Source: Fluviibacter sp964498255 (GTDB taxonomy: Bacteria; Pseudomonadota; Gammaproteobacteria; Burkholderiales; Rhodocyclaceae). Taken from it: a stretch of DNA of 64,000 bases. Positions 1-7,222 of this stretch are shown one piece after another. How positions within the stretch are numbered: position 1 is the stretch's first letter; each line of letters starts with the position of its first letter. The notes beneath the pieces were generated by a model. It saw only the letters and a program-made list of their open reading frames with translations. It was not told where the DNA came from and did no database searches. Where the stretch lies: positions 1 to 64,000 of the forward strand of contig CAZCGW010000001.1 of assembly GCA_964498255.1 (NCBI GenBank), read 5' to 3'. The position numbers were made by a program, and so were the translations under genes.

Positions 1-629
1 CAGGTCTTCCACTTATAAATCAGGAATATCTGTTCAAACAAACCCGACCACTTCTTAACGTCACAAGTGGTTGGAGGCCAAAATTAACTGGACCAAGTCA
101 ACTCGGACCAGTTTCAATAAATGGTGAAGTGGTTGGCTCTAATGTTGAGGATGAGTATTTTGTTATCGACATTAAGTCCGGTACTTATGAAGTTGCTTGT
201 TCGCCAGCTGAACCTAGTAAAAACCTCCCCGTATCCAAGCAGTTCTTGCTCCGCTCAGGGACTTATAAGTATCTAGCGTGTGATATGGAGCAGTACAGCG
301 ACTCAAGCAGTGTCAAATCAGCTGTTGCTGCAACATTTGGTCTATTGGGGGCACTAATTCACGACGGCACAACTGAGTTCAGAACCAAAACCTCCTTGGA
401 GGAAAGGCCGCTACCTTCTGGATACCGCCTGAGTTCGTATAAAAAACTGGGGGCAATCAAGACGGCGACTACAACATCAGTTCAACCTAGCAGCATTCAG
501 ACACAAGAGAAGCCAACACAATCTGATCCTGTTGCCCGTCTTAAAGAGCTACAAATATTGCGACAGGAAGGGCTGATCTCAGAAAACGAGTATCGGAATA
601 AGAAAAAAGCAATTCTCGATCAAATGTAA
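1..629 (+). CDS. SHOCT-domain protein, 5' end outside window
   Basis: The reading frame is open from the first bases of the window (codons start at position 3) through the GTG at 129, so the gene begins upstream and GTG-129 is probably internal. The C-terminal ~33 residues form a SHOCT (short C-terminal) domain, with the pattern L-K-E-L, L-R-Q-E-G-L-I-S, E-Y and a final K-K-x-I-L. The middle part (V-S-I-N-G, then G-T-Y-E-V) loosely resembles DUF2846-type envelope proteins; that link is weak. It ends 9 bp before the next gene, which also carries a SHOCT tail, so the two are probably co-transcribed. Function unknown. Confidence 0.7.
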   Translation, partial: GLPLINQEYLFKQTRPLLNVTSGWRPKLTGPSQLGPVSINGEVVGSNVEDEYFVIDIKSGTYEVACSPAEPSKNLPVSKQFLLRSGTYKYLACDMEQYSDSSSVKSAVAATFGLLGALIHDGTTEFRTKTSLEERPLPSGYRLSSYKKLGAIKTATTTSVQPSSIQTQEKPTQSDPVARLKELQILRQEGLISENEYRNKKKAILDQM

Positions 630-638
630 GGAGTTTTT

Positions 639-1238
639 ATGCGCGCAAACTTTTTTTCATTATTTGCATTTTCCTCTGCCCTTGTGGTGACAGGTTGCGT
701 AAATGTTTCTACTGCCAACGTGGATTCAGGTACAAATATCGGCTCCCTCAAATTAATGTATGTCCAACAAGCCCAAACCGATCAACGAGGCGTTGGGACC
801 CTGATAGCTGACAAACTTAGAGCCAAAGGAGTTCAAGCAACTGTAGGGACAGACGCACCAAAGGCAAGAGTTGATGCAGTCGTTTCCTACAAAGACGTTT
901 GGGTCTGGGATTGGAGCCATTACTTGCTTGATCTGACAATTGTCATGAAGGATCCAAAAACTGAACAAGTACTTGCCTCAGGCAACTCACGTCACGGCTC
1001 TCTAACACGCTTGACGCCAACAGAAATGGTCTCTGAGGTGATCGACAAAATTTATAGCGCTTCAGGTGGCTCTGGAGTCGTTTCGACTACAACACCAGCA
1101 GCAGCTTTGACTACCCAGCCTCAGCAACAGCAATCAAACGTTCAGAAATTACAGGAGCTGAAGTCTTTACTGGATCAGGGTGTGATTACAAAGTCTGAAT
1201 ATGTACAGAAGAGAAGCTCATTACTGAATCAGATGTGA
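639..1238 (+). CDS. Lipoprotein with C-terminal SHOCT domain
   Basis: 199 residues. A signal peptide ends in the lipobox V-T-G-C with Cys20 as the lipidation site; Val follows the Cys, so outer-membrane sorting is expected. Residues ~30-140 form a mixed alpha/beta domain resembling small envelope lipoproteins that oligomerise, but no family is recognised. After a Gln-rich linker the last ~33 residues are a SHOCT domain (L-Q-E-L-K-S-L-L-D-Q-G-V-I-T) closely similar to the tail of the preceding protein. The ATG at 639 has an AAGGAG ribosome-binding site. The shared tail suggests that the two products interact or share a partner (inference). Confidence 0.7.
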   Translation: MRANFFSLFAFSSALVVTGCVNVSTANVDSGTNIGSLKLMYVQQAQTDQRGVGTLIADKLRAKGVQATVGTDAPKARVDAVVSYKDVWVWDWSHYLLDLTIVMKDPKTEQVLASGNSRHGSLTRLTPTEMVSEVIDKIYSASGGSGVVSTTTPAAALTTQPQQQQSNVQKLQELKSLLDQGVITKSEYVQKRSSLLNQM

Positions 1239-1295
1239 CTGTCCTTGATTTATAAGCACATTTTTCTGTTTTTATAAAACCAAAGATTAATTTCA

Positions 1296-1724
1296 ATGGC
1301 TAAGTTTTGGCTTCATTTCCAAGTTATTACCCTAACCGCTTTACTCGCTACTAGCGTAGCTGCAAGCGACACTTACGGTCTTTCCTTATCCTGTGAAGGA
1401 GGTGAACACTCCTCGGAGTTCAAAGGTAGCAAGCCCGTTCAAATGGGTTTCTTACACCGATCACTTAGAACTATTCATATTAAGAATAGGAAAGTTTCAG
1501 ACGCAGAATGCAAGATATGGACAGAAGACAAAATCATTTGCTCAAGTGGCTGCTTAAAATCAGATGAATACTGTATACCATTTGCAGAGAACGGTTATTT
1601 TTTAAAATTAGATCGTATAACAGGTGAAGGCAAGGAAAAAACGTGGTGGACTTCACAGGATGGGACGAGAACGAGCAATGAGTTCTTTGGATCATGCCGG
1701 AAGATTGTAGGTCGAAAGTTCTAA
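1296..1724 (+). CDS. Small secreted cysteine-containing protein, unknown function
   Basis: 142 residues with a Sec signal peptide (hydrophobic stretch at residues ~8-20, A-x-A-type cleavage near A-A-S). The mature part has about six cysteines, including S-C-E-G-G, S-S-G-C and a late S-C, consistent with disulfides in the periplasm. No family is recognised. It lies 57 bp after the SHOCT lipoprotein on the same strand, with A/T-rich spacer between, and is followed directly by the inverted-repeat element at 1745. Confidence 0.5.
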   Translation: MAKFWLHFQVITLTALLATSVAASDTYGLSLSCEGGEHSSEFKGSKPVQMGFLHRSLRTIHIKNRKVSDAECKIWTEDKIICSSGCLKSDEYCIPFAENGYFLKLDRITGEGKEKTWWTSQDGTRTSNEFFGSCRKIVGRKF

Positions 1725-1744
1725 AAGACGAAGGGCGAGAGGTG

Positions 1745-1926
1745 GGTGCGTATTTCACGGAACGTGACCGGTCATTTCACGCGAACGTGACCAAATGAGA
1801 ATGACTGCACGGTCTGTTGGATATTACCTGAGGCGTTCACGCTTTGGTGAAACGCCGGTCACGCTTTGGTGAAACCGCGGTCACGCTTTGGTGAAATGCT
1901 GTTCACGATGCCGTGAAATACGCACC
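1745..1926. mobile_element. 182-bp inverted-repeat element with internal repeats (IS21-end-like or MITE)
   Basis: Perfect 16-bp terminal inverted repeats: GGTGCGTATTTCACGG at 1745-1760 and its reverse complement at 1911-1926. Inside are spaced copies of a ~17-bp unit of the form TTCAC-n-GTGA. Two lie on the left (about 1754-1769 and 1776-1792) and four on the right (1836-1852, 1859-1874, 1881-1896, 1902-1918), with a period of about 22 bp. The left copies are inverted relative to the right ones. There is no coding capacity. Terminal TG...CA plus several transposase-binding-type repeats at each end is the layout known for IS21-family ends, so this may be a deletion derivative or MITE. No clear target-site duplication was found. 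Confidence 0.6.
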
Positions 1927-1928
1927 TA

Positions 1929-2028
1929 GGCATTTCGACGAAGAGCCTTTACAAGTGGCGCCAAGAGCTTGCCGGGCATAATCCACCGAAGATGAGCGCT
2001 GACATCAATGCCTTACGGCAAGAGGTCA
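1929..2028 (+). pseudogene. IS3-type orfA fragment (transposase HTH remnant)
   Basis: The frame starting near 1929 reads G-I-S-T-K-S-L-Y-K-W-R followed by A-D-I-N-A-L-R-Q-E-V. This matches the second half of the helix-turn-helix and the start of the leucine-rich helix of IS3-family OrfA. There is no start, no upstream helix and no OrfB. It abuts the 182-bp element on its left and fuses into the truncated purU at about 2020-2030 on its right. Best read as the scar of an insertion followed by deletion. Confidence 0.5.
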
Positions 2029-2339
2029 TACAGACAATGCTCCTGCTTACTGACCATGATCACGACCCGTTTTTTGCGGGAGCTATCCGAGATACGCCAG
2101 TCCATATCGAACCTTTGGGCGAGCACGCCGAATTCCTGCTGCAACGTCTCGTAATCTAGGTCTAAAGAATCAGCCAAGACTTCTTGGCGCATAAAGAAGC
2201 GCTGCGATGTCTCATCCGCGTGGTGATTGGCTTCTGTGATCCAGCCTTTGTGGGTCGCCATGAAACCACTGACAGCCGCCACAATGCCCACTCGATCTGG
2301 GCATGACAACGACAAGGTATATCGACGCGGGCTACTCAT
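2013..2339 (-). pseudogene. purU: Truncated formyltetrahydrofolate deformylase
   Basis: The first ~107 residues match PurU, which hydrolyses 10-formyl-THF to THF and formate. The ACT domain is intact (S-C-P-D-R-V-G-I-V-A-A-V-S near residue 13; F-F-M-R-Q-E), as is the linker K-K-R-V-V-I-M-V-S-K. PurU proteins are about 285 residues with a C-terminal formyl-hydrolase domain. Here the frame stops one residue after Y-D-L-L, exactly where an IS3-type orfA scrap begins, so the catalytic domain is gone. ATG start at 2339. A functional deformylase is not expected from this copy. Confidence 0.75.
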
Positions 2340-2397
2340 CTGCTCTCACCTCTATGGCAATAACGAAGACTCTGGACACAGGTTTGTGTTGAACACA

Positions 2398-2467
2398 GAG
2401 AAACTTTAGTTAGCATTGTGCACAACTATCGCTATGAGGTCAACTTTTTTTCTCTATGAGAAACTTT
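2398..2467. promoter_or_regulatory. Divergent purU/XRE-cupin regulatory region with paired GAGAAACTTT
   Basis: The 176-bp spacer between the divergent purU remnant and the XRE-cupin gene contains two identical direct copies of GAGAAACTTT at 2398-2407 and 2458-2467, exactly 60 bp apart. A -10-like GATAAT is at 2478-2483, just before the regulator start. The 60-bp spacing (close to six helical turns) and the position suggest operator half-sites for the adjacent regulator; this is inference. Confidence 0.35.
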
Positions 2468-2515
2468 TGCTGTGTGCGATAATTTCAGAAAAGAACAATC
2501 CATTAAAGGCATGAA

Positions 2516-3103
2516 ATGACCGACAGCCTTGAGCGCTATTTGGGCAACCAAATCAAAGAATTACGGCAACAGCATGGCCTGACCATCGCCGAGGTTGCTG
2601 ATCGCGCCGACATTAGCCGTGGCATGCTGTCTAAAATTGAAAATGCCCAGACTGCTACAAGCTTGGAAACAATTTCCCGTCTCGCACACGCGCTCGGCAT
2701 ATCGTTGTCGACCCTATTTCGTCAATACGATGTGCCCGATGGCGGTGCCCAACACATCAAGAGCGGTGAAGGGATGGAGGTCGTTCGGCGCGGCACAAAG
2801 CGCGGGCATACCTATCATTTACTTTCTTACGACCAGGGTCCGACTAAGCAATTTGAACCCTTCCTGATCACGATTGATCACGAGTCGGAAGTGTTCCCCA
2901 CCTTCGAGCATCCGGGTACGGAATTCATTTACATGCTTGAAGGCAACATGACCTACCGGCACGGTCAAAACACCTACGAACTCCGACCGGGTGATTCGCT
3001 CACGTTTCGGGGTGAAGTACCGCACGGCCCCGAAACACTGACTCAATGCCCCATTAAGTTCATTGCGGTACTGATATATCCCACACGCGAAGCAGGCGAA
3101 TAA
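2516..3103 (+). CDS. XRE-family regulator with C-terminal cupin domain
   Basis: 195 residues. Residues ~10-66 form an XRE helix-turn-helix (L-R-Q-Q-H-G-L-T-I-A-E-V-A, then S-R-G-M-L-S-K-I-E-N). Residues ~110-190 form a cupin_2 fold (H-P-G-T-E-F-I-Y-M-L-E-G, later L-R-P-G-D-S-L and P-H-G-P). This architecture is typical of PuuR-like regulators that sense small amines, amino acids or related metabolites. Its divergent position next to purU and its proximity to an amidotransferase-like gene suggest control of a one-carbon or glutamine-linked process, but the ligand cannot be told. Confidence 0.85.
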   Translation: MTDSLERYLGNQIKELRQQHGLTIAEVADRADISRGMLSKIENAQTATSLETISRLAHALGISLSTLFRQYDVPDGGAQHIKSGEGMEVVRRGTKRGHTYHLLSYDQGPTKQFEPFLITIDHESEVFPTFEHPGTEFIYMLEGNMTYRHGQNTYELRPGDSLTFRGEVPHGPETLTQCPIKFIAVLIYPTREAGE

Positions 3104-3151
3104 ATTCAAGCCGATGAAGTAGCCGCAACGCACCCGCAGGAATAGAACAAC

Positions 3152-3598
3152 ATGATGATCGAACGCGCCACACCCCAAGACATTCCTGCATTGAGCAATC
3201 TACTTGCAACGCTATTTGCTCAAGAGGCCGAATTTATGCCCAACCTAGAAGCAAACCAACGAGGGTTGGCGAAAATCATTAACGACCCTGGCATAGGTGC
3301 GATCCTGGCCGCCAGAAAAGGCCATCAAGTTATAGGCATGGTGAATCTGCTCTTCACCATTTCAACGGCATTGGGCGAACCAGTCGCCTTGCTAGAAGAT
3401 ATGGTGGTTTTCCCGGGTGCACGTGGCCAAGGGGTCGGCTCCCAGTTACTGAGCGAAGCAATCGCTTTCGCTCGCCAACAAGGCTGTCAGCGTATTACCT
3501 TACTCACCGACCACGACAATCTGACTGCACAGGATTTCTACGCCAAACAAGGCTTCACACGATCGACAATGGTGCCAATGCGCGTTTCGCTTGTATAG
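3152..3598 (+). CDS. GNAT-family N-acetyltransferase
   Basis: 148 residues spanning one GNAT domain. Motif A, binding acetyl-CoA, is seen as V-V-F-P-G-A-R-G-Q-G-V-G-S-Q-L-L at residues ~88-103, and the late motif D-H-D-N-x-x-A-Q-D-F-Y-x-K-Q-G-F is near the C-terminus. It lies 48 bp after the XRE-cupin gene on the same strand, so co-transcription is likely. Substrate unknown. Two adjacent ATGs exist (3152 and 3155). Confidence 0.85.
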   Translation: MMIERATPQDIPALSNLLATLFAQEAEFMPNLEANQRGLAKIINDPGIGAILAARKGHQVIGMVNLLFTISTALGEPVALLEDMVVFPGARGQGVGSQLLSEAIAFARQQGCQRITLLTDHDNLTAQDFYAKQGFTRSTMVPMRVSLV

Positions 3599-3634
3599 AC
3601 AACGACTCTCCCCGAGCCTGAGATTTGGAACTCA

Positions 3635-4351
3635 TTAGGCCTTCTCCTGTAAAAGGGGCCTGATCCAGTTTCCATACAAATTATCTGCAAGCAAGCGCAG
3701 CTGAGGCAGACGAAGCGCTGTTTGAGCAATCATTTCAGCGGGCGTTTGTACCGTTGAGCTTGGCTTCACCTTCTCGTCATCCCATTGCTCACACCAGGAT
3801 TTAATCATTTCTGGCGTCATTTCAATGTGACACTGCATACCTAAATGCGGGCCCAGTGCAAATATCTGATTTGTACAATAGCTGTTCGTCGCAATAAGAT
3901 GCGCCTGCTTCGGTAGCTCAAAAGTTTCGCCATGCCACTGAAAGACCGTAAGCGCACCATCTGCCGCTAGACCAAGCCATTTTTTCGTCACATCGGAGGG
4001 TATTGGAGTCAATGCACTCCAGCCAAGTTCTTTGACGCGATTAGGGCACACGCGCTCACCTAATGCTTTGCTCATGAGTTGGCCACCAAGGCAGTGTCCA
4101 ATTATGGGCACATCATTAGCGTAGGCCGATCTTATGAGCTGAAGCACGCAAGGAATCCAAGGCAGCGGGTCGTTCACGCTCATTGATCCACCCATCAGAC
4201 ATAAGCCAGAGTAACCATTAATGGATTTAGGTAGATCATCGCCTGCGTCAATCCTTATCAGGTCCCATGGCAGCCCATGTCCATCAAGAAACTCGGCAAA
4301 ATAACCCGGACCCTCCGATGACGAGAATCTAAAAATCGCGACAGGCTTCAT
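3635..4351 (-). CDS. Class I glutamine amidotransferase-like protein
   Basis: 238 residues with the GATase1 fold. The nucleophile elbow is G-H-C-L-G-G (Cys87) and the other triad residues are H175 and E177 in Q-C-H-I-E. An oxyanion-type L-M-G-G-S-M occurs near residue 55. Stand-alone proteins of this group hydrolyse gamma-glutamyl compounds or act as GMP-synthase-like amidases. The start was set at ATG 4351 because the protein then opens directly with M-K-P-V-A-I-F-R-F and an AGGAG lies upstream; a longer frame to 4378 adds nine poorly fitting residues. It points toward the GNAT gene, with ends 37 bp apart. Confidence 0.75.
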   Translation of the reverse strand: MKPVAIFRFSSSEGPGYFAEFLDGHGLPWDLIRIDAGDDLPKSINGYSGLCLMGGSMSVNDPLPWIPCVLQLIRSAYANDVPIIGHCLGGQLMSKALGERVCPNRVKELGWSALTPIPSDVTKKWLGLAADGALTVFQWHGETFELPKQAHLIATNSYCTNQIFALGPHLGMQCHIEMTPEMIKSWCEQWDDEKVKPSSTVQTPAEMIAQTALRLPQLRLLADNLYGNWIRPLLQEKA

Positions 4352-4507
4352 CTCGCACACCACTCCTATTAAGCCCAAACATATTAAAAACCAGCCCTCT
4401 AACGTACCTTAGACTTTATATCGAGCCATTTATTAGATGTGCTTTTGGGGAGTGTACGGTAGCCACAAGCTTTAACAAAGTGCTCCCGCAAATAGGGCTT
4501 TTCCCGC

Positions 4508-4513
4508 TATAAT
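4508..4513 (+). promoter_or_regulatory. -10 element of the cytochrome c gene
   Basis: A perfect TATAAT lies 43 bp before the ATG of the cytochrome gene in an A/T-rich spacer. No good -35 hexamer at 16-18 bp spacing was found, so the promoter may depend on an activator. Confidence 0.4.
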
Positions 4514-4555
4514 CAAAAAATAACGCCCATTTATTTTTCGCTCACAGGATCGATC

Positions 4556-4993
4556 ATGGCCGACAAGAATTCCAGCAGCAAGTTGATGTATCTCTCTATC
4601 GCTATCGCGGTAGTTCTCATGGCCGTTGTTGTGCCATTCTCGATGAGCGGCAAGGGCAAGTCCGACGCCGTCGGCAATGGTGACGATGTCGAATCGCGCA
4701 TCGCACCGGTTGCCAAGATCGAAATGCAAGCCGGTGGTGGCGATGGCGGCGTTAAAGATGGCAAGACTGTTTACAACACGGTTTGCGCTGGCTGTCATGG
4801 CGCTGGCGTGATGGGCGCACCTAAGTTTGGCGACAAGGCCGCTTGGGGCGGCCGTATTGGCCAAGGCATGGCCACACTCACTAATCACGCAATCAACGGC
4901 TTCAAGGGCATGCCTGCACGTGGCGGCGCAGCCAGCCTGAGCGATGACGAAGTTAAGGCAGCTGTTCAGTACATGGTAGACGGTTCGAAGTAA
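4556..4993 (+). CDS. Membrane-anchored c-type cytochrome (cytochrome c5-like)
   Basis: 145 residues. An uncleaved N-terminal helix (residues ~10-30) anchors a periplasmic class I cytochrome domain. Haem is bound covalently by C77-A-G-C80-H81, and M119 in G-F-K-G-M-P-A-R-G-G is the likely sixth iron ligand. This is the c5/CycB-like type that carries electrons to terminal oxidases in betaproteobacteria. It is monocistronic: preceded by a TATAAT and followed by an intrinsic terminator. Confidence 0.88.
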   Translation: MADKNSSSKLMYLSIAIAVVLMAVVVPFSMSGKGKSDAVGNGDDVESRIAPVAKIEMQAGGGDGGVKDGKTVYNTVCAGCHGAGVMGAPKFGDKAAWGGRIGQGMATLTNHAINGFKGMPARGGAASLSDDEVKAAVQYMVDGSK

Positions 4994-5011
4994 GTTCAAC
5001 CGCGCCAACGC

Positions 5012-5041
5012 AAAGGGACGCTACGGCGTCCCTTTTCTTTT
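5012..5041 (+). terminator. Intrinsic terminator after the cytochrome c gene
   Basis: Perfect 7-bp stem GGGACGC/GCGTCCC (5015-5021 and 5026-5032) with a TACG loop, preceded by AAA and followed by TTTTCTTTT. The AAA flank may give weaker termination of the opposing rep gene. Confidence 0.85.
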
Positions 5042-5055
5042 GTGCTGCCGTTGTA

Positions 5056-7080
5056 TTAAGAGACCGGCTCGTCCGGATTGGTCTTCTGCAACATAGCTTT
5101 CAGAAAATCCAGCTTGTTGGCCGAGGTCGATTTATCGGCAATGGTCTTGCTGGCCGACGATGAGGTCTCGCAACCCATCTCCTGAATAAAACGCGAGGGC
5201 TCGCACGGCACAAGATCTTTACCCTGGCGGCGCTTTTCGCACCAGGTAACGTGCAGGCTGCGCTGCGCCCGCGTTATGCCCACGTACATCAATCGGCGCT
5301 CTTCTTCCAGCTTCTCGGCATCTTGCGACTCGCGGTGCGGCAGGATGTTTTCTTCCACGCCTACCAGGAAGACGTGGCCGAACTCCAACCCCTTTGCTGC
5401 ATGCAGCGTAGAAAGCTGTACGGCATCGTAGTCGTCGCCCTGATCCCGACGTTCCAGTAGCGACATCAGCGCCATGGTCTGCACGATCTCGGCCAAGGTC
5501 TTACCGTCGTCATCACTCTTTTTGGTAATCCAGGCGTGAAACTCCTGCACGTTGGCCCAGCGGGTTTCTGCCGTACGCGCCTCTTCCTGATCGTAAAGCC
5601 AATTCTCGTAATCAATCGCGGCCAGAATATCCGGGAATACATCCGCGGCCGACTCGCGCTGCGCCCGCCACTGAAAACGATTGATGAACTCACCGAACTC
5701 ACGCAGTGGTTGCACCACGCGGCTATTGGCCTGCGCAGCAAAGCCTTCTTCAAACAAGGCGGCAAACAACGAGATCTGTCGTTCCGCAGCATAACGCCCC
5801 AGCACAGACAATGTCTGGCTGCCTATGCCCCGGCGCGGGGTAGTGGCGGCCCGAATAAATGCCGGGTCATCGTCATCATTAACCAGCAAGCGCAGATAGG
5901 CCAGCAAATCTTTAATTTCTGCCTTATCGAAGAACGACTGCCCACCCGACAACACATAAGGGATGCGTTGCTGCCGCAATGCCTTCTCGAAAACACGTGC
6001 CTGATGGTTACTGCGATACAGAATGGCGTAGTCCGAGAACTTCGCCCGGTTCTCGAAGCGGTGCCCTTGCAGCTTCATCACCACGGTTTCGGCTTCAGCC
6101 TCACCTTCGGCACAGGCAATCACGTTGATGTTGGCACCCGGCCCATGCTCGGACCACAAGGACTTGGCAAACAGCTTCGGATTATTCTGAATCAGCGTAT
6201 TGGCTGCCTCCAGAATCTTGCCGGTTGAGCGGTAATTCTGCTCCAGCTTGATTACCTTGAGCTGCGGGAAGTCTTCAGTCAGCCGGCGCAGATTCTCCAC
6301 ATCGGCACCGCGCCAGCCATAAATGGCCTGGTCATCGTCGCCCACGGCGGTAAAAGACGCACGCACGCCGGTTAGCTGTTGCAGCAACCGGTACTGGGCC
6401 GTGTTCGTATCCTGATATTCATCCACCAGAATATGGCGGAATTTATCCTGCCACTTCTGCCGGACCTCGGCATTGTCTTGCAATAGGGTGACCGGCAAGC
6501 GGATCAGGTCATCAAAATCTACCGCCTGATAGGCGTGTAACGCATTGGCGTAATCCCGGTAAACACGGGCAGCCACTGCCTCTTCTTCATCTTTAGCCGC
6601 TTCGGCCGCCTGTACGGGGCTAAGCAGGGCATTCTTCCAGAGAGAAATCGTAGTCTGCAGCCAGCGCAGCTTGGCCTTATCCGTAGTGCCACTCAGCTCA
6701 TTAATGATGCCTAGGCAATCAGCTGAATCGAAAATCGAGAAGCCGGGCTTGTAACCCAGCGTTTTCGCCTCCTCCCGCACCATACGTAGACCAAGCGAGT
6801 GGAAGGTGGCAATCGTCAGGCCCTTGGGTTGCTTGCCCATGCGCTTGGCGATCCGCTCCGACATTTCCAGCGCGGCTTTATTGGTAAAAGTAATGGCTGC
6901 CACCTGATGCGGCTTAATCTCGCAGGTTTCGATCAGGTGGACAATTTTCTCGGTAATCACCCGGGTTTTACCCGATCCGGCACCGGCCAGCACCAGCAAA
7001 GGGCCGTCCAGATAAGCAATAGCCTCCCGCTGACGCGGGTTCAAGCCTGCTGGAATGGAATTGCCGGGGGATGTAGACAT
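5056..7080 (-). CDS. rep: ATP-dependent 3'-5' DNA helicase Rep (UvrD family)
   Basis: 674 residues, close to the 673 of E. coli Rep. Superfamily 1A motifs in order: Q-motif L-N-P-R-Q-R-E-A, Walker A G-A-G-S-G-K-T, I-T-F-T-N-K-A-A, DEYQDTN, G-D-D-D-Q-A-I-Y, Q-N-Y-R-S-T, T-L-H-A-A-K-G-L-E and Y-V-G-I-T-R-A. Rep-like features (the A-S-F-T-A-V-G-D-D-D-Q and D-Y-x-N-W-L-Y-D stretches) favour Rep over UvrD or PcrA. It clears proteins ahead of replication forks. ATG 7080 is preferred; an in-frame extension to 7119 reads as non-family sequence. The C-terminal S/K-rich tail is divergent, as usual. Confidence 0.88.
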   Translation of the reverse strand: MSTSPGNSIPAGLNPRQREAIAYLDGPLLVLAGAGSGKTRVITEKIVHLIETCEIKPHQVAAITFTNKAALEMSERIAKRMGKQPKGLTIATFHSLGLRMVREEAKTLGYKPGFSIFDSADCLGIINELSGTTDKAKLRWLQTTISLWKNALLSPVQAAEAAKDEEEAVAARVYRDYANALHAYQAVDFDDLIRLPVTLLQDNAEVRQKWQDKFRHILVDEYQDTNTAQYRLLQQLTGVRASFTAVGDDDQAIYGWRGADVENLRRLTEDFPQLKVIKLEQNYRSTGKILEAANTLIQNNPKLFAKSLWSEHGPGANINVIACAEGEAEAETVVMKLQGHRFENRAKFSDYAILYRSNHQARVFEKALRQQRIPYVLSGGQSFFDKAEIKDLLAYLRLLVNDDDDPAFIRAATTPRRGIGSQTLSVLGRYAAERQISLFAALFEEGFAAQANSRVVQPLREFGEFINRFQWRAQRESAADVFPDILAAIDYENWLYDQEEARTAETRWANVQEFHAWITKKSDDDGKTLAEIVQTMALMSLLERRDQGDDYDAVQLSTLHAAKGLEFGHVFLVGVEENILPHRESQDAEKLEEERRLMYVGITRAQRSLHVTWCEKRRQGKDLVPCEPSRFIQEMGCETSSSASKTIADKSTSANKLDFLKAMLQKTNPDEPVS

Positions 7081-7222
7081 GGGCGCGAATTGTACCGGTC
7101 TGGCGCTCTCTGCAGGCAACGCCGTCTCTTTAAATATATTTTCGCCCGCCGATCGAGAGGCTCACCTGGTGAGACTCTCATGGTGTGCAATAATCATTCC
7201 AATCTCTCAAAAGGAAGTCATC

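Noticed and set aside
1745..1926. TTTCACG...CGTGA units of the 182-bp element as parS-like sites.
   Set aside because: They lack the continuous TGTTNCACGTGAAACA palindrome; the spacing and inverted ends fit a mobile element better.
1745..1926. CRISPR-like array suggested by the phased repeats.
   Set aside because: Units are only ~17 bp with 4-6 bp spacers, occur in both orientations, and no cas gene is near.
5536..6228. 230-codon plus-strand frame inside rep.
   Set aside because: Antisense shadow of a conserved helicase gene.
7100..7115. Possible LexA box upstream of recA (CTG-N10-CAG).
   Set aside because: Only the outer CTG/CAG match; the inner positions are GC-rich and lack the T-A alternation and CTGT/ACAG ends of a real SOS box.
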